Origin: Gryganskiella cystojenkinii
Taxonomy: Eukaryota; Mortierellomycota; Mortierellomycetes; Mortierellales; Mortierellaceae
Direction of reading: 5' to 3'
Assembly (NCBI GenBank): GCA_015852425.1
Contig: JAAAIG010000008.1
Location: forward strand, 80,587-140,781
Length of the DNA: 60,195 bases
Under the pieces are notes generated by a model. It was not told the origin of the DNA. It made no database searches and saw nothing but the letters and a program-made list of their open reading frames with translations. The position numbers and the translations under genes are program-made. The number at the start of each line of letters is the position of its first letter. The first letter of the stretch is position 1. Positions 21,915 through 34,431 of this stretch are shown here, in pieces.

Positions 21915-24065
21915 ATGTCTACTTCAGAAAGATCGTTGACGCGAGTTATTCGCCTCCCGGAATTGTTCGATGCCATCGTTCAGTACCTTGACCTCAAGAA
22001 CTTCCATGTGTTACGTCTCGTGAACACTTTGTTCCACGACCAGTGTGTCGCTCGTTTTTCAATCACGCTCGATCTCGAGTCTTTATATCACCAACGAAAA
22101 TTCGAGAACCTGGCTGAGTCCGCTTTGGCCATCAAGGATGGCCCAGGTCACGAACAACTGGACCCGTTGGATCTAATCCAAGGTCTCAAGATCAGTCGAA
22201 ATCGCTACACCCACAAGTCCATGACGCCAGAGACCGTTTCGATCTTGAATCAATGCAGAAATCTACGACATATTCATATCAACGACGATCCGGGGTCGCG
22301 CTCGACCTCAGAGCTTTCTGAGGAGCCATCAAACCCTGCTCGATTATTTTGGTCCAGTATGTTTCCTGTAGTCCAAGGGGCATGGCGAGCCGAAGGCAAT
22401 GCCGATGATGGTGACCTCAAGGATGGGAAACACGACTGGACATTTTGGGACCTTTTACCTCTGGAAGGATCATTGTTTGATCGACTGCAGTCCCTTACGT
22501 TTGAGGTGCACTACCATTCCCAGCTGAACTTTGACCAGTTCATGACCCGGTTGGGCCGCAGTCATGCTGCCAAGAGCCTTGACACCCTGACCATCATCAG
22601 CTCACTGAGGACATGTGAGGTGTTTTGGGAAATCTTTCGAGATTGCATTTGTAATCTCTCGATGCTCAAGTCCTTTACCATGGAAGGAATCAAGGTTTCC
22701 AACCGAAAGCAACTCCTTACCGAAGCTGACGATGGCTCACAGCACAAGATGGCAACACAGCAGCGACAAGTGGCTCCCACTGTCAAGTCGTTAAGTTACA
22801 GATATGGCAACGGTCAAGATCCGGATACCAAGTTGGCGCTCATGAGCCTGTTTCCCAACCTTGAATCATTAAAGCTGACTGATTTAGACGCTCTGTTGGG
22901 CAAGGCAGTCGATGAGCGTATTTTTTTCGAGGTTGGCGACCTCCAGCTGCCGCTGCAGCAGTCATCGTCATCAACCTTGGAGAGCCAGTTAGCTACCGGT
23001 CCTGTCAAACGCAATGACGCTTCTCTTTATCCGATTCCGTTTCCTCGCCTTCGGTTCCTAGATTTTTCAAATTTTTCTGCCAAGAGCTGGGAAGAGAGTC
23101 AGGTTTTGCGTCATTGGGTCAAAAGGACACCGGCCTTTCGAATCTCGGTTCTTTGGTTTGATGACCGCGAGGCGAACAGCGGTCTGCATGAGGAACTATC
23201 TGCTTATTCTGCGACTGTTACGCACCTTACCATCAATATTGATGACAAGGATATTGTCAAGACGCTGTTGACCTCGCGACTCTGTCGAAACCTGAGAAGT
23301 CTCAGTTTTAGAGATCGCAAGCTGGATTGCGCGAGTGTTATCTTCGAGTGTTTGCAGGTACCCGCAGTCGAATCAGCCGTGGTCATCCTCGATCCGGCCA
23401 TGGACTCGACCTCTTTTCTGCCTCTTCCATCCCAAGCATCGATGTCGCTAGTACCATTGCCGTCGAGTCAGCACGATACCTTTACACGCCTGCCCTGGAT
23501 ACAGACCCTGACCAGGATCTGCTTTCGAGATTTGAGCTACACTTCTTCGATGTCAAATGATGAGAGTTTGGCCGTCCTGCGATCTTTTCTAACGTTATTG
23601 CCGCGTTTGACCGACTTCGAGGTTCAGGAACCGATCCTGGATCTCTCCTTTTTTGATGGTCTTGGTCGACAAGTGACCTGCACGCCTACTGCCAATGGCG
23701 TCGGCAGCCCAACTGTCGCCGGTAAAACAGTTGGCGACTGGGTCAACTCTGCCCAAGGAGAAGAAGAAGGATCGTTTAGTCAGCTGCTGTCGGAGCGCCC
23801 GTGGCTGACTCGCCTGAAAATCTGTCAGTCCAAGGACTCGAAGGACAGGGTAGCGGATCGGTCTCTGTCAGATCGAACTCGACTCGCTTCTTGGAGTTCC
23901 CGACTTACTTCTCAATTTCGATTCCTGGAAAAACTGGAGCTGGAGAGAGAAAAGGTGTGGACTGGCAATGGCGGCTATGATCCTAGTAATTTTGGAAGCT
24001 CTGTTGATTGGGATTTGTATTATGAAAAAAAAAAGGTCGCCTCCCCTTTGCTCCTTCTGCCGTAG
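21915..24065 (+). CDS. F-box-type protein with leucine-rich-like C-terminal region
   Basis: A single exon gives 716 residues. Residues about 11-50 (RVIRLPELFDAIVQYLDLKNFHV, then LRLVNTLFHDQ) fit an F-box, the Skp1-binding helix bundle of SCF ubiquitin ligases. The remainder has irregular leucine-rich stretches such as LVTHLTI-like and NLRSLSFRDRKL, NLESLKLTDLDALL, and LPRLTDFEVQEPIL, which could form a solenoid for substrate binding. Large expanded families of such intronless F-box proteins are common in Mortierella-type fungi, from general knowledge. The substrate is unknown. The C-terminal eleven residues follow an A10 run and are Leu/Pro-rich, so a slippage or sequence error could have changed the true end. 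No close motif assigns it to a named gene. Confidence 0.75.
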   Translation: MSTSERSLTRVIRLPELFDAIVQYLDLKNFHVLRLVNTLFHDQCVARFSITLDLESLYHQRKFENLAESALAIKDGPGHEQLDPLDLIQGLKISRNRYTHKSMTPETVSILNQCRNLRHIHINDDPGSRSTSELSEEPSNPARLFWSSMFPVVQGAWRAEGNADDGDLKDGKHDWTFWDLLPLEGSLFDRLQSLTFEVHYHSQLNFDQFMTRLGRSHAAKSLDTLTIISSLRTCEVFWEIFRDCICNLSMLKSFTMEGIKVSNRKQLLTEADDGSQHKMATQQRQVAPTVKSLSYRYGNGQDPDTKLALMSLFPNLESLKLTDLDALLGKAVDERIFFEVGDLQLPLQQSSSSTLESQLATGPVKRNDASLYPIPFPRLRFLDFSNFSAKSWEESQVLRHWVKRTPAFRISVLWFDDREANSGLHEELSAYSATVTHLTINIDDKDIVKTLLTSRLCRNLRSLSFRDRKLDCASVIFECLQVPAVESAVVILDPAMDSTSFLPLPSQASMSLVPLPSSQHDTFTRLPWIQTLTRICFRDLSYTSSMSNDESLAVLRSFLTLLPRLTDFEVQEPILDLSFFDGLGRQVTCTPTANGVGSPTVAGKTVGDWVNSAQGEEEGSFSQLLSERPWLTRLKICQSKDSKDRVADRSLSDRTRLASWSSRLTSQFRFLEKLELEREKVWTGNGGYDPSNFGSSVDWDLYYEKKKVASPLLLLP

Positions 24066-25067
24066 AATTCGTTTTACTCTTGGTTGTTCCTTTTACTTTC
24101 TTGTTTCTTTTTTAAATACCTCTTCATCGCTCCTTTTATCATTTCATTAAAACTCAAAAACAAAGAAGGGAAAAAAAGAATGGTTGGCGTAGGGATGACG
24201 GTGAAAAGATGAGCGACTGTGTGCCATTGTCCACGAGTGCGAGTAAGGAAGAGATTTAGCGAAGGGGACATCTCACTGCCACATATTCTGAAAGCATAAA
24301 CCTTCTCCCACCACGTTGACAATCGCCCCAGTTCTTTAGTGATGACTTTCAACACCAAAGAAGAAAAAACGTGCTCTCTAGTTTTCCTTCGGACAAACAG
24401 AATTGCGAGAAAAAGATGTGCTGCTGATTAAAAGTGGTCCCATTGCTTAGATAGACTGTGTCTGTCTATCCAGGTGAAGCTGGGATTCATTCCACGGAGG
24501 AAAAAAAGAAAGAGCAAGAAAGAAAGAAAAAAAAGAATGTAAAAAAGAGAGTTGATGGTCCGCAAGTTTTTGCAAACAGCAGGGGTAACCAAAACCTTTC
24601 GGCCTCTCAGCCAGTTAGCCCGTCAGCTTTGTTTGCACCAGAAATAAAACAGAGAAAAATAACCGGCTGGGAATGAATCCTGAACAGCAGTGGCGAAAGA
24701 AAACGCAGAAATGCTGTGAACAGAGCGTGGGACAAAACAGCACCTTCCTAATCGAGCAATCATTTTGTCAGGGAGCGAACACAGATCGAGGAACTTAGGG
24801 GAAGGCTTCCCAGTCAATGTGTAGCTGACCTTGAAAACTCGAAATCTCCGTACTATTTGCTAACTCTCAACTGAATCACAGCCATGTCATTTCAAACGGA
24901 AATTCGGACCCAGAGACAGAAAAAATAATGAAAAGAACCTAAAGGTACTCTTTGCTTTCGTAGTCTTACGACTCATCGTGAAAAAGTGGCGGGCCTCGGA
25001 CCAACTTATTTTACTTTCTTTCAAACCAAGAGAGGAAGCCTGTGGAACAACAACAACCAAGAAAAGA
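24066..25067. other. Intergenic region between the F-box gene and the transporter array
   Basis: A/T-rich sequence with purine runs (for example 24498-24550). ORFs up to about 94 codons on the minus strand lack any recognisable domain. I see nothing that supports a gene or RNA here. Confidence 0.5.
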
Positions 25068-25076
25068 TATATAAAG
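25068..25076 (+). promoter_or_regulatory. TATA box of transporter 1
   Basis: TATATAAAG lies about 205 bases upstream of the start codon at 25281, followed by a C/T-rich leader. Sequence-based call only. Confidence 0.45.
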
Positions 25077-25280
25077 GTAACTCTGTCAGCTTTCTCCCAC
25101 TCTTTTTTTGGTTTCTTTCTGTTTGTTTGGTCTGCAACTCTTCATATTTTTTCCTCTCCTTTCTTTGCATCTGCATTTGCGTAACGGTCGATCTTTATAC
25201 CTCGCCTGCATATCCTACATATATCCGCGTTCAATATATCATCTGTCACACGCGATCCCCCTCCCGTTCTGTAATATACA

Positions 25281-27071
25281 ATGACCACAAAGACCTTCAA
25301 AGATGTCGACGAGACACCTCGCACATCATGCGACATTGTCCCTTACTCCACCTACACTCCCAGAACAACAATGCCATCATCGTCTTCTTCGCCAGCCTCA
25401 CCGAAATCCTCACCCGAAAAGTACTCTAAATCGACGGCCCCATCCTTTATTGAAATGAGCCAGACCCCTACTTTGGTCGATATCTCAGATCGTGCCCCTG
25501 ATGGTGGTGTCCGCGCCTGGATGGTCGTTCTGGGTAGTTTCCTCATCCACTGTTTCTGTTTTGCACCCACAGAATACATCTTTGGTATGTTTGAGCAGCA
25601 CTACCTTGAGCTCTACCCTCATTCCAGTCACGGCACCATTGCCTTCATTGGCACTCTCGGTTCATCTACGACCTATTTCGCTGGATTTGTCAGTGGTGCT
25701 GCTGCGGATCGTTTCGGTTACAGAATGACAGCCCTTCTCGGAACCGCAGTCATGGCCCTGGCGTTGGTTTTGGCCTCTTTTGCACACCAGGTTTGGCAAT
25801 TGATGCTTTCTCAGGGTGTACTGTTTGGTATTGGTGCCTCCCTAGTGTACTACCCTGCCATCGGTGCTCCCTCGCACTGGTTTGATGCCAAGCGTGGTTT
25901 GGCCCTGGGTCTAGCTGTCAGTGGTACTGGTCTTGGAGGTTTGGGACTCGCACCTGCGACCCAGGCTTTGATGGATGGTGTCGGTGTTGGCTGGACCCTT
26001 CGTGTCCTTGCCCTCTTCTGCATCGTTGTCTGGTAAGTTCTTCATGTCTTATGCACATAATAATTGCTATTGGCCTTACTCTTTTCGCAAAAAAAACCGT
26101 TTCTAACCCGGATCTTATTTCCTCCTTACTCTCTTGGTTTTTGTGCAGCGGTGGAGCCAGCTTTTTGATTACTGAACGTGAGAGTGGCAAGAAGGTACCC
26201 GAGCCTGTCAAGACTATGACCGATGTCGAAATTGGTCAGATCACCGAAAAGTTGTCCTCTGAGGAAGTGAAGGCGGCCAAGCCCACGGGTATTGCTGGTT
26301 TCTTTGCCGAGCTCAAGGTCTTCAAGAACCCCCAGTTCTTGTCCCTTACTTTCGCCGAGCTTGCTGCTTCGATCGGATTCCTCATCCCCATGTACTACTT
26401 CCAGAGTAAGTTGAAAAATTCGATTTTTAAGCGGACGAAATACCTAAAAATTTGGCTGCCATTGTTGTCAACTTGATCTCTTATTTGCATTTTCTTTTCT
26501 CTCTTCTTTTGTAACAGCGTACAGCTTGTTCATCGGTCTCACTGCGCAGAACGGTGCCTTGATCGCAGGTCTCTCGAGCGGTGCATCTTGCCTGGGCAGA
26601 ATCACGCTCGGTTATGCGGCCGACCGCCTTCCCAAGACTCTTGTCGTCAGCTTCTGTGCCTGGATGACGGCAGGCTCGATCTTGATCCTTTGGACAATTT
26701 CTAAGACCTTCGGCTGTTATCTTGCCTTTGCGCTCATCTACGGTTTCTTTGCCGGTGGTTATGTCTCTTTGGTCCCCTTGGTCTTGTCCGAGACCTTTGG
26801 TGCTCACCAGCTCTCGACCGTAATCGGATTCATGTACGCGGCCAGCGGCGTTGGTATGTTGGCTGGCGCCCCCGTGGCCGGTATCATCTTGGACGCGACC
26901 AAGCCCAACATCACATATTTGCCCGTGATCATGACCGCTGGAGGAACTTTGCTCATCGGAGCGATTTGCGTCACAGCTTGGGTCTTCTTCAGACGTTTGG
27001 ATAAGAAGGCTAAGCGTGATGGCGCTTTGAGACTCGAGAACCCTTCCACTGCCGTCGTCCATCTCTCGTAA
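25281..27071 (+). CDS. MFS monocarboxylate-type transporter, array member 1 (subtype A)
   Basis: Exons 25281-26032, 26149-26405 and 26518-27071 give 520 residues. After a Ser/Pro/Thr-rich cytoplasmic N-terminus of about 70 residues the MCT (SLC16-like) signature appears as DGGVRAWMVVLGS. Twelve helices are predicted, with the loop motif WFDAKRGLALGLAVSGTGLGG before helix 5 and FKNPQFLSLTFAELAASIG opening the second half. It also carries GRITLGYAADR in helix 8. The family moves monocarboxylates or similar small solutes across the plasma membrane; fungal members include Mch and Esbp6-type proteins with varied substrates, so the substrate cannot be named. Compared with its three neighbours it lacks the first and last introns. 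It heads a same-strand tandem array. Confidence 0.9.
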
Positions 27072-27792
27072 AACGCTCCTCATTCTCGCCCATAACACAA
27101 TACCAACAACGACAACAACAACCACAACAGCAACAAAAAGTCGGCACACCCATTGGGACACAGGTCCCTTTGGAGTATCTCGGTTTTCTGCGGTCCTCTT
27201 TACTGAGTTTTCGACTGCATATACATAGATCCAACCCCCATATACCCTGTATCTAGAAGACACTCACTCTCCACTCATGTAGCATTTTTCAATCCTTGAA
27301 TACCACTCCAGCATATTTGTCTTAGTCAGCAAAATAAATCGGTAACAATTGCCAAGAGAACAACCGTAGCAGAGTCGAAAGAAAATAATCGCAAAAGATG
27401 GGCGAGTGCGACGATGAAACCGATTCAAGAAGACAAGCAATTTCGATTGTCGCAGAAAGGTGGGGAGAGGAACCTGGACTGGCAACAAATGTCACGGATG
27501 TTGTCAAACGGCCTTGTTCATGATCGGCGATCCCTGTTCATTTATTTTTTTTGCGCGCGCGCCCGCACTCTCACTAATCTCACTAGTCCAACACAGAGCA
27601 AAAGGACCAGGGATGGAAAAAAGGAATGAAAATGCTCAAACCATGATCCTTAACTTCTTTGGGCTGGCAGTGGCCTTTCGGGGTGCTGGTTATGGCGATC
27701 ACCTTTTTTTTAAAAAAAAAAGCTAGCTGCCGGATATCCAATTTTGTTATGCTTTGCAGAAAAGAATATTACGAAGTGGACGACGCCAGGTT
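27072..27792. other. Spacer between transporters 1 and 2
   Basis: Starts with CAACAA-rich 3' sequence of transporter 1 and continues as mixed A/T-rich sequence. No additional transporter fragment or other gene is recognisable. Confidence 0.5.
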
Positions 27793-27800
27793 TATAAAAG
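27793..27800 (+). promoter_or_regulatory. TATA box of transporter 2
   Basis: TATAAAAG lies about 160 bases upstream of the ATG at 27960. Its position supports that ATG as the start of the long N-terminal extension. Confidence 0.45.
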
Positions 27801-27959
27801 AAACGCTCGTCATCACTCCAAACTTCTTGTCACTCACGAACCCGCCGGTATATTCACGCTCTATGTGTCCATTCCTTTGAAGTCTAGCTCACATCTTATT
27901 CCCCTTCTTCTTTCCTCCCCCGTCTTTTTCTTCTTTTTTCTTTGTGTTTTTGGATCTTA

Positions 27960-30875
27960 ATGACCTGTGAGGCTTTCACGGTCTCCACATGGAAGGCTGC
28001 GCTCACCAAAGACAGCTGGACTTTACATGCGACATGTCTTGAGGAGGGACGAGCCACCATGCACGGAGCTGAACTCCCATACCTTAAAACAAACGACGCC
28101 CAAAATAGTCTGTTGGGGAGCGACAACATTATTGATTCCGTTTTCGCCTCTGTAGATGTCGAAACCAACCTTCTTCCTTGTTCCAAGAAAAGAATGATCG
28201 AAATTACTCCGAAGGACACGATCCCGACCAACTCCTTCCCTTCCCTGGCTGCAACCGGAGCACAACCACACGATCCATTATCACACCGACAACATCAACA
28301 AGAGGGAGAGTATGCATTTGAGGATGTTGACCTCGAGCCTAGACTGTGTATTTCAGGTATCACTCAGCAACAGCGTTTTCTGCAGCTACACACACCAGGT
28401 TCGATTGTTCAATCCCAATCACGCTCATGCTCTCGCTCCTCTCTGCAAGCACCCTCTCAACGGCAACATCCTTTGACGACTCTATCATCTTTTACTCCAA
28501 CGTCTACCCGCAGCTCCATCTCCTCCTGCTCCAATTTCCAGCACAACTGCGAAGTAAAGGATACAAACAGCAACGTGGACTGGCGAGCCATGCCCGCCTA
28601 TCCATCTCGCTCATCTTCTTGTATCTCATCATCGTCACTACCTGTTACTGCCGATACTTTACCTTCGACAGAATATCATGACCCCTGCTTTGGTTTTCCC
28701 CTTTCGGCCAATCCACGAGAAGAGCGTGGACATTTGTCAGGGCAGAATCACTATGATGACGAGAATTCTTTTTACGACATACGATCGCTCCACCGTTATT
28801 CAAATCATCATGATGCGCCACCATCTTCACCAACTTCCCCTCCTTCTCTCCCTCGAATCACTACTGAATATAGCAACAACAATAACTATACCATCGTCAA
28901 TCACATTTCCAATATCGACAATAGTCCCACAACCACGCTTGGTAATAACTGTCTTCTCCACCCGTCAACCGCCACCTTGGTCATCACCACCATACCGGAT
29001 CACCTCAGACCGCCTTCTATAAGTGGGAGCATATATAACAGCACCAGAGATAGAAGTAAAAAGAAGCACAACTTTCTTTTCAGTCTCAGTCAGACGGATC
29101 AAAGTCGACGACCGGTATCGCCTTCATCCCATGAACACCACCCCGACAATCTACCGGAGCCACCAGATGGAGGGTGGAGGGCCTGCGCCGTGGTCCTGGC
29201 CTCGGTAATGATACAGACGTTTGCATTTGCGCCGACAGAGTTTATCTTTGGAGTCTTTGAACAGGAATATTCGCTGATGTTTCCTGGAGCGAGCCCGTCA
29301 TCGATTGCCTTGATTGGGACGATTGGAACTTCGACGACATATTTGGTCGGCTTCTTGTCTGGTTCTTGCTCGGATCGATGGGGATATCGTGTCACGGCCG
29401 GCGTGGGAACTCTATTGATGACCTTGGCTCTCATCTTGGCTTCGTTTTCAACTGCGGTACAGTCAAAGTTACAAGTGTTATGCCTCTTTGTGAGTGTGTT
29501 ATTAAGCTCTGTCATTTTCTAAATCTGTAAATATCCCTGTCTGCCGTTTTGCATAATAGCTCTGGCACTACTACTTCTCGCAGGGGATCCTCTTTGGAAT
29601 TGGAGCCTCATTGACTTATTTCTCGGCCGTCGCCGCACCAACGCACTGGTTCAAGAGGAAAAGAGGGTTGGCGATGGGGATAGCTGCCTCTGGATCGGGA
29701 CTCGGTGGGTTCTTCCTCGCTCCACTTTCACAATATCTGGTCGATCAATTGGGTCTTCACTGGACGTTGCGTATCCTTGGACTGTACTGTCTCGCTGTCT
29801 GGTAAGAGCATCGTCAAATAACAATTTTACCGACGAATGCTCCTCTTGTTAACATGCGAAAATGCTCGCTTGGTTGGAAGTTAAACAGCATCGACCTCTT
29901 TCCTGTCCACGGACAAAATCATAGTGGCAGTGCTGCCCTGCTCCTGTTTGAGCATGATCGACCGGAACGAGAACTCAGGCGGTTGGAATTGGATCGACTC
30001 CGGTCCCAAACCAAGACTACTTTCCGGATTCCGGCCTTCTCAAAGGAATGGGTCTTTGCAATGTTGGTCGCCTTCCAGTTCCTGTTGTCGATGGCGTATC
30101 TGACACCGATTTACTTCGTAGAACGTAAGTTTCAACTTTTTTTTCTTTTTGTCATAGACCTCCTTATATTCCGCTCCGTGTTGCTTCATTATGCTCGCAC
30201 TCACGCATATTGTATTAGTTTACAGTACCCATATTGGTCTATCGAAACAGATGGGTGCTTCTATCAACGGTTGGTTCAACGGAGCCTCGTTTATGGCCAG
30301 GATCCTATCTGGCATCCTGGCGGATTTCATTGCGACCGATGTGGTTCTGTTGCTTTGTATCTGGACCAATGCACTCTCGGTACTTGTGGTCTGGACATTT
30401 GCAAAGAGTTTTCCGCTCTATTTGCTCTTTGCTATCATTTACGGGATCTCGTTCTCGGGGACCTCGACAGTGACACCCGTCATGGTCGCCGATTACTATG
30501 GTAAATGTTTGATTCTTCATTTAACAGGCATACCTTTTTCATATTTTGTATTTTCGTTTTCTTCTTAATAATTCTTCCGATCATTATTTTCCAGGTCCTG
30601 GACAGGTATCAAGTGTACTCGGGATTGTGTATGGCTGTTCTTGCGCTGCCCTGTTGTGCGGGTCCTTGATCAGCGGACAGATCTTAGAGATGACTAAGCC
30701 TCGAATCAATTATCTGCCTGTGATCATGTACTCGGGGGGGATGTTTGCGATTTCGGCCCTTTGTGCGACGGTTTGGATCTTTCTCATGCGACGGCGACGT
30801 AATGCCGTCTTTTCCGAAGAAGAAAAGGCGAAAGAAACTAACAAGCGAAATGACCATACTCAAGGAATAGAGTAA
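27960..30875 (+). CDS. MFS monocarboxylate-type transporter, array member 2 (subtype B) with long N-terminal extension
   Basis: Exons 27960-29456, 29560-29801, 29925-30124, 30219-30500 and 30595-30875 give 833 residues. The MFS core starts near residue 402 (PDGGWRACAVVLASVMIQ) and has the loop motif HWFKRKRGLAMGIAASGSGLGG. The second half opens with FSKEWVFAMLVAFQFLLSMAYLTPIYF and helix 8 has NGASFMARILSGILAD. The first 400 residues are Ser/Pro/His/Asn-rich and probably disordered. They are open throughout and in frame, but whether all of this is translated is uncertain; later ATGs exist. Intron positions match transporters 3 and 4. Closest in the window to transporter 3. Predicted plasma-membrane solute carrier with unknown substrate. 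Confidence 0.85.
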
Positions 30876-32071
30876 TTAAAGAGATGCTACAGAGATTTTG
30901 GCTCGGATCATTGTAATGAAACGAAGCTGCTGAAGCAGGAAAATTTAAAACTATGCTTTTAAAGTAAGGATGACGGTCGTTTCTGGGACTGGGAGAGTGT
31001 CGGTCGGAGAGGAGGAGGACCACTTGAACACACCATTGGATCCCATCGGCATAGAGCCCATACATAGCCCTGGGCCATCATCCGGTCTACTGCCGATCGT
31101 ACCTATCGGAAAAAGTAGGAGGAAGCGTGCGCGCGCGCGATCCAGAATTTTCTCCAACGCGGCAAAACCGGACTTTAGTCTATGAACAGAAGAAGAAAAG
31201 AATCCATTCTATAATTTGAGCACAGCTTTCATTTTCTTTTTGCTGTTCTCTTCTCATTCTGGACGAATAGTACGCCAGATATGAAACAGAGCACAGATGC
31301 TTACCGCATTACACCGAGAGTCGGGAAGATGCAATTTCTGGATCTATGATGACGAGTCCAGTAAGTAATCATGTAAGTTTCGTTAAATCCTCAAAGTTCC
31401 GTCAGTTGATTAAAAGCAGGCACAATCTTCAGCGCTATGTGCATCACATTCTTGCTCAGCTTGTCTTCCCCGTCGTTGCTTATCCTTACGTCCTTTCTTT
31501 AATCTATTTGCGGTGTGGTGCAACACGACGCGCGGATGGATGGATGGATGGATGGAGTGCGACACTGCCACACTTGTTAACCAATGTGCAGCAACCCAAC
31601 TCTTCCCTGCAGGGCGTCCAGAAAATGCGTCGGCAAGTTCCTTGCTCCTGTCGAAGCCCCACCTGTCAAACCGGGTTCTCTCTGCTCACCAGCTGGCTCA
31701 TGACGTCTACCAGTTAGGACTAGGGGAAGTAAAGGTTGTTACTGTACTGGAGCTTTACTGAAACAATTGGTGATCCTGCTCTTTCCGTCTCACGCGTTTT
31801 GCCTGTTTACATTCCCACGAACTAAAAATGACTTGCTATGGCGCCACAACTTTAAATGGTCAACAGGCCAAAAGGCCTTTCACACAGTCTCATCTCGTTG
31901 TTTATCCATCAATGGTCATATCAACAAAAAGAAAGAAAAACAAAAGAGATGTTCAGCTCATTTTCATTCGTTCATCTTTTTCTTTTTCCTTTGCTTTTTT
32001 CGTTTGTGTCCTCTTAGTCTCTATCCTACCCCTCCAAGTCTTTCAACCACACGCGACAAGAGTAAAAAAAC
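30876..32071. other. Spacer between transporters 2 and 3
   Basis: About 1.2 kb. A GC dinucleotide run (near 31128-31139) and a GGAT microsatellite occur. The last 100 bases are T/C-rich leader of transporter 3. No gene or transporter relic is recognisable, and no clear TATA box is seen for transporter 3. Confidence 0.5.
31534..31556. repeat. (GGAT)5 microsatellite
   Basis: Between five and six tandem GGAT units in the spacer upstream of transporter 3. Confidence 0.85.
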
Positions 32072-34431
32072 ATGCCCAACGTCACTCTTGAGGCTCAGCA
32101 ATCGTTGTCTCTGACAGACACTCCGGTCTCTACTTTGACGACCATCGTCTCAATAGGAGATTCGTCCTCCTTCCTCGCAAGAGACCAAGGCATGCTCACC
32201 CCTGCGGCATCACCCGTCATCCCCCCGAATATGACCATGGACGATCAATGCCTGGAAACAGGCATTCCTGCCAGCAAAACACAATCTAGGAATCTCTCAC
32301 CCTCATCAACAATGCAAGAGATAAAGCTTGCCCCTCAACTCAAGGAACCCTCGGACTCCTCTGCACCTCAAGATCTGAACGAGAAGACCGATGTCCCTTC
32401 CTCCTCAGTCCATACGACACCACTGCCTCCACCACTACCACATTTCGAAATCTCGATTGCTGCTGTGCCCGCAACACTCTCATCCAATGAAACTTCAGCC
32501 TGGCGAGAGGGTGGTCTTAAGGGCTGGCTTGCTGTGCTGGGTTCCCTCCTTATGCATAGCTTTGTCTTTGTCCCCACAGAGTTCATCTTTGGAATCTTTG
32601 CCCTTGAGTATTCACTCAAGTTCCCGAGCTCGAACCCATCGACCATCGCATTGATTGGAACGATCGGCACTTCGACCACTTACTTGATCGGGTTCGTAGC
32701 CGGTGCTTGTTCCGATCGCTGGGGGTACCGAGCCACCGCCTTTATGGGGACGATCATTATGGCTACATCTCTTATCCTAGCATCGTTTTCGACGCAGGTA
32801 GAGACTGTCCCAGTTATGATATTTTCTTTTTTTTATCGTCAAGGTTACGCGGAGTTACTGATACGTTTCTGATACTCTTTTTGTTGTTTTTGTGGGCCTC
32901 GGCTTTAGCTCTGGCACTATTATTTCTCACAGGGAATCATGTTTGGAACTGGTGCATCACTGTCGTATTTCTCAGCGATTGCTGCCCCGACACACTGGTT
33001 CAAACGAAAGCGTGGTTTTGCCATGGGGATCGCAGCTTCTGGGGCAGGACTCGGTGGGTTCATTTTGGCTCCTCTTACACAACATATGGTTGACGGTTTC
33101 GGCGTCCAGTGGACCTTGAGAATCCTGGGGATCTACGGGTTTATTGTCTGGTGAGCCTTAAAGGAAAAATTTTTGTAAAGAGTTTTCCCCTTCCTTCCGG
33201 GTTTTCCCTCTGGATATTTCTTTGTCTGTACCCGTCCATGTGGTTTGTGTGAGAAGAAAACTCAATATTTCTTTTTCTTTTTATGTTTGTTTTTCTTGAC
33301 CTACCCTCTTCCGCGCCTTTGCCTCCTCTCGCATTTGCCCTTGCGCGCCTCCCCTCCGCCGTCGCAAACACCAGCGGTGTAGCGAGTCTGTTGCTCTTCC
33401 AAAAGGCTCCCTCGGAGCAAGAAGAACAAATCCGGACCACCATCGCTCTCAACAACCGACGCCGAGTCAGAGGATCGTCCGATGAATCATCATGGAGGAC
33501 CATGTTCAAGTTACCGCCGTTCACCAAAGAATGGGGCTTCTTCATGTTGGTCGCCTTCCAGTTCTTGTTCTCGATTGCGTACCTGACGCCAATTTACTCT
33601 ATTTCATGTAAGTTTGTTGTCGTGATTCCTTTCAGTTGAGACCCCCTCAAAACTGTCGCATTTTCACCGATCCTATTTTTGCGCTGCTTTCTGACCGCTC
33701 CTCCATGCTTTCCCTGTCTCTTTCGGTTATTTTCTTCCTTCGACAGTGTACAGCACGTTTATTGGTCTTTCGAAACAAAAAGGCGCCATGGTGAATGGTT
33801 GGTTCAACGGAGCCTCGTTCATCGCTAGGATCCTCTCTGGGTTACTAGCCGATCTCCTTGGGACAGATGTTGTTTTGCTGATTTGTATCTGGACCAATGC
33901 ACTCTCAGTCCTCATCCTGTGGACTCTGGCGAAATCTTATCCCGTTTTTATGCTGTTTGCAGTGATCTATGGCATCTCTTTCTCAGGAACCATCACCTTG
34001 ACCCCCGCTATGGTTGCAGAACATTATGGTAGGTTTATACTATCTGTCGTTTAAGAGTTTATAGTTGTGCCATGAAGATCATCATTATTTTGCTTACGAT
34101 CGTTGCACCCCGTTTTGATTTTGATGACTTGCTCGTAGGTCCCGCGAAAGTTTCAAGGGTTCTCGGAATCGCGTTCAGTTCCTCCTGTGCCGCTCTACTG
34201 TGCGGATCCCTGATCAGCGGTCAGATCCTCGAGATGACCAAGCCTCGATTGAGCTATGTACCAGTGATCATGTATACAGGCGGCATGTTTGCTTTCTCGG
34301 GTCTCTGTGCCACGACCTGGGTTGTTCTGATGCGACGCCAAAGGAAGGTCAGTGCTGTTGTAGCAGTAGCTGCATCTTCAGTCGGTCCAAGTACCTCAAC
34401 CACAGGGCAGGCAGCACCTCAAGCAGCTTAA
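32072..34431 (+). CDS. MFS monocarboxylate-type transporter, array member 3 (subtype B)
   Basis: Exons 32072-32797, 32909-33150, 33375-33607, 33747-34028 and 34139-34431 give 591 residues. A cytoplasmic N-terminus of about 140 residues leads into EGGLKGWLAVLGSLLMHS, the MCT signature at helix 1. HWFKRKRGFAMGIAASGAGLGG precedes helix 5, and FTKEWGFFMLVAFQFLFSIAYLTPIY opens the second half, almost the same as in transporter 2. NGASFIARILSGLLAD marks helix 8. The second and fourth exons have exactly the same lengths (242 and 282 nt) as in transporters 2 and 4. A likely recent duplicate of transporter 2 that differs mainly in its cytoplasmic N-terminus and central loop. Substrate unknown. Confidence 0.9.

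Noticed and set aside
31126..31140. GC dinucleotide run as Z-DNA or a regulatory element
   Set aside because: Too short to support any claim beyond a simple repeat.
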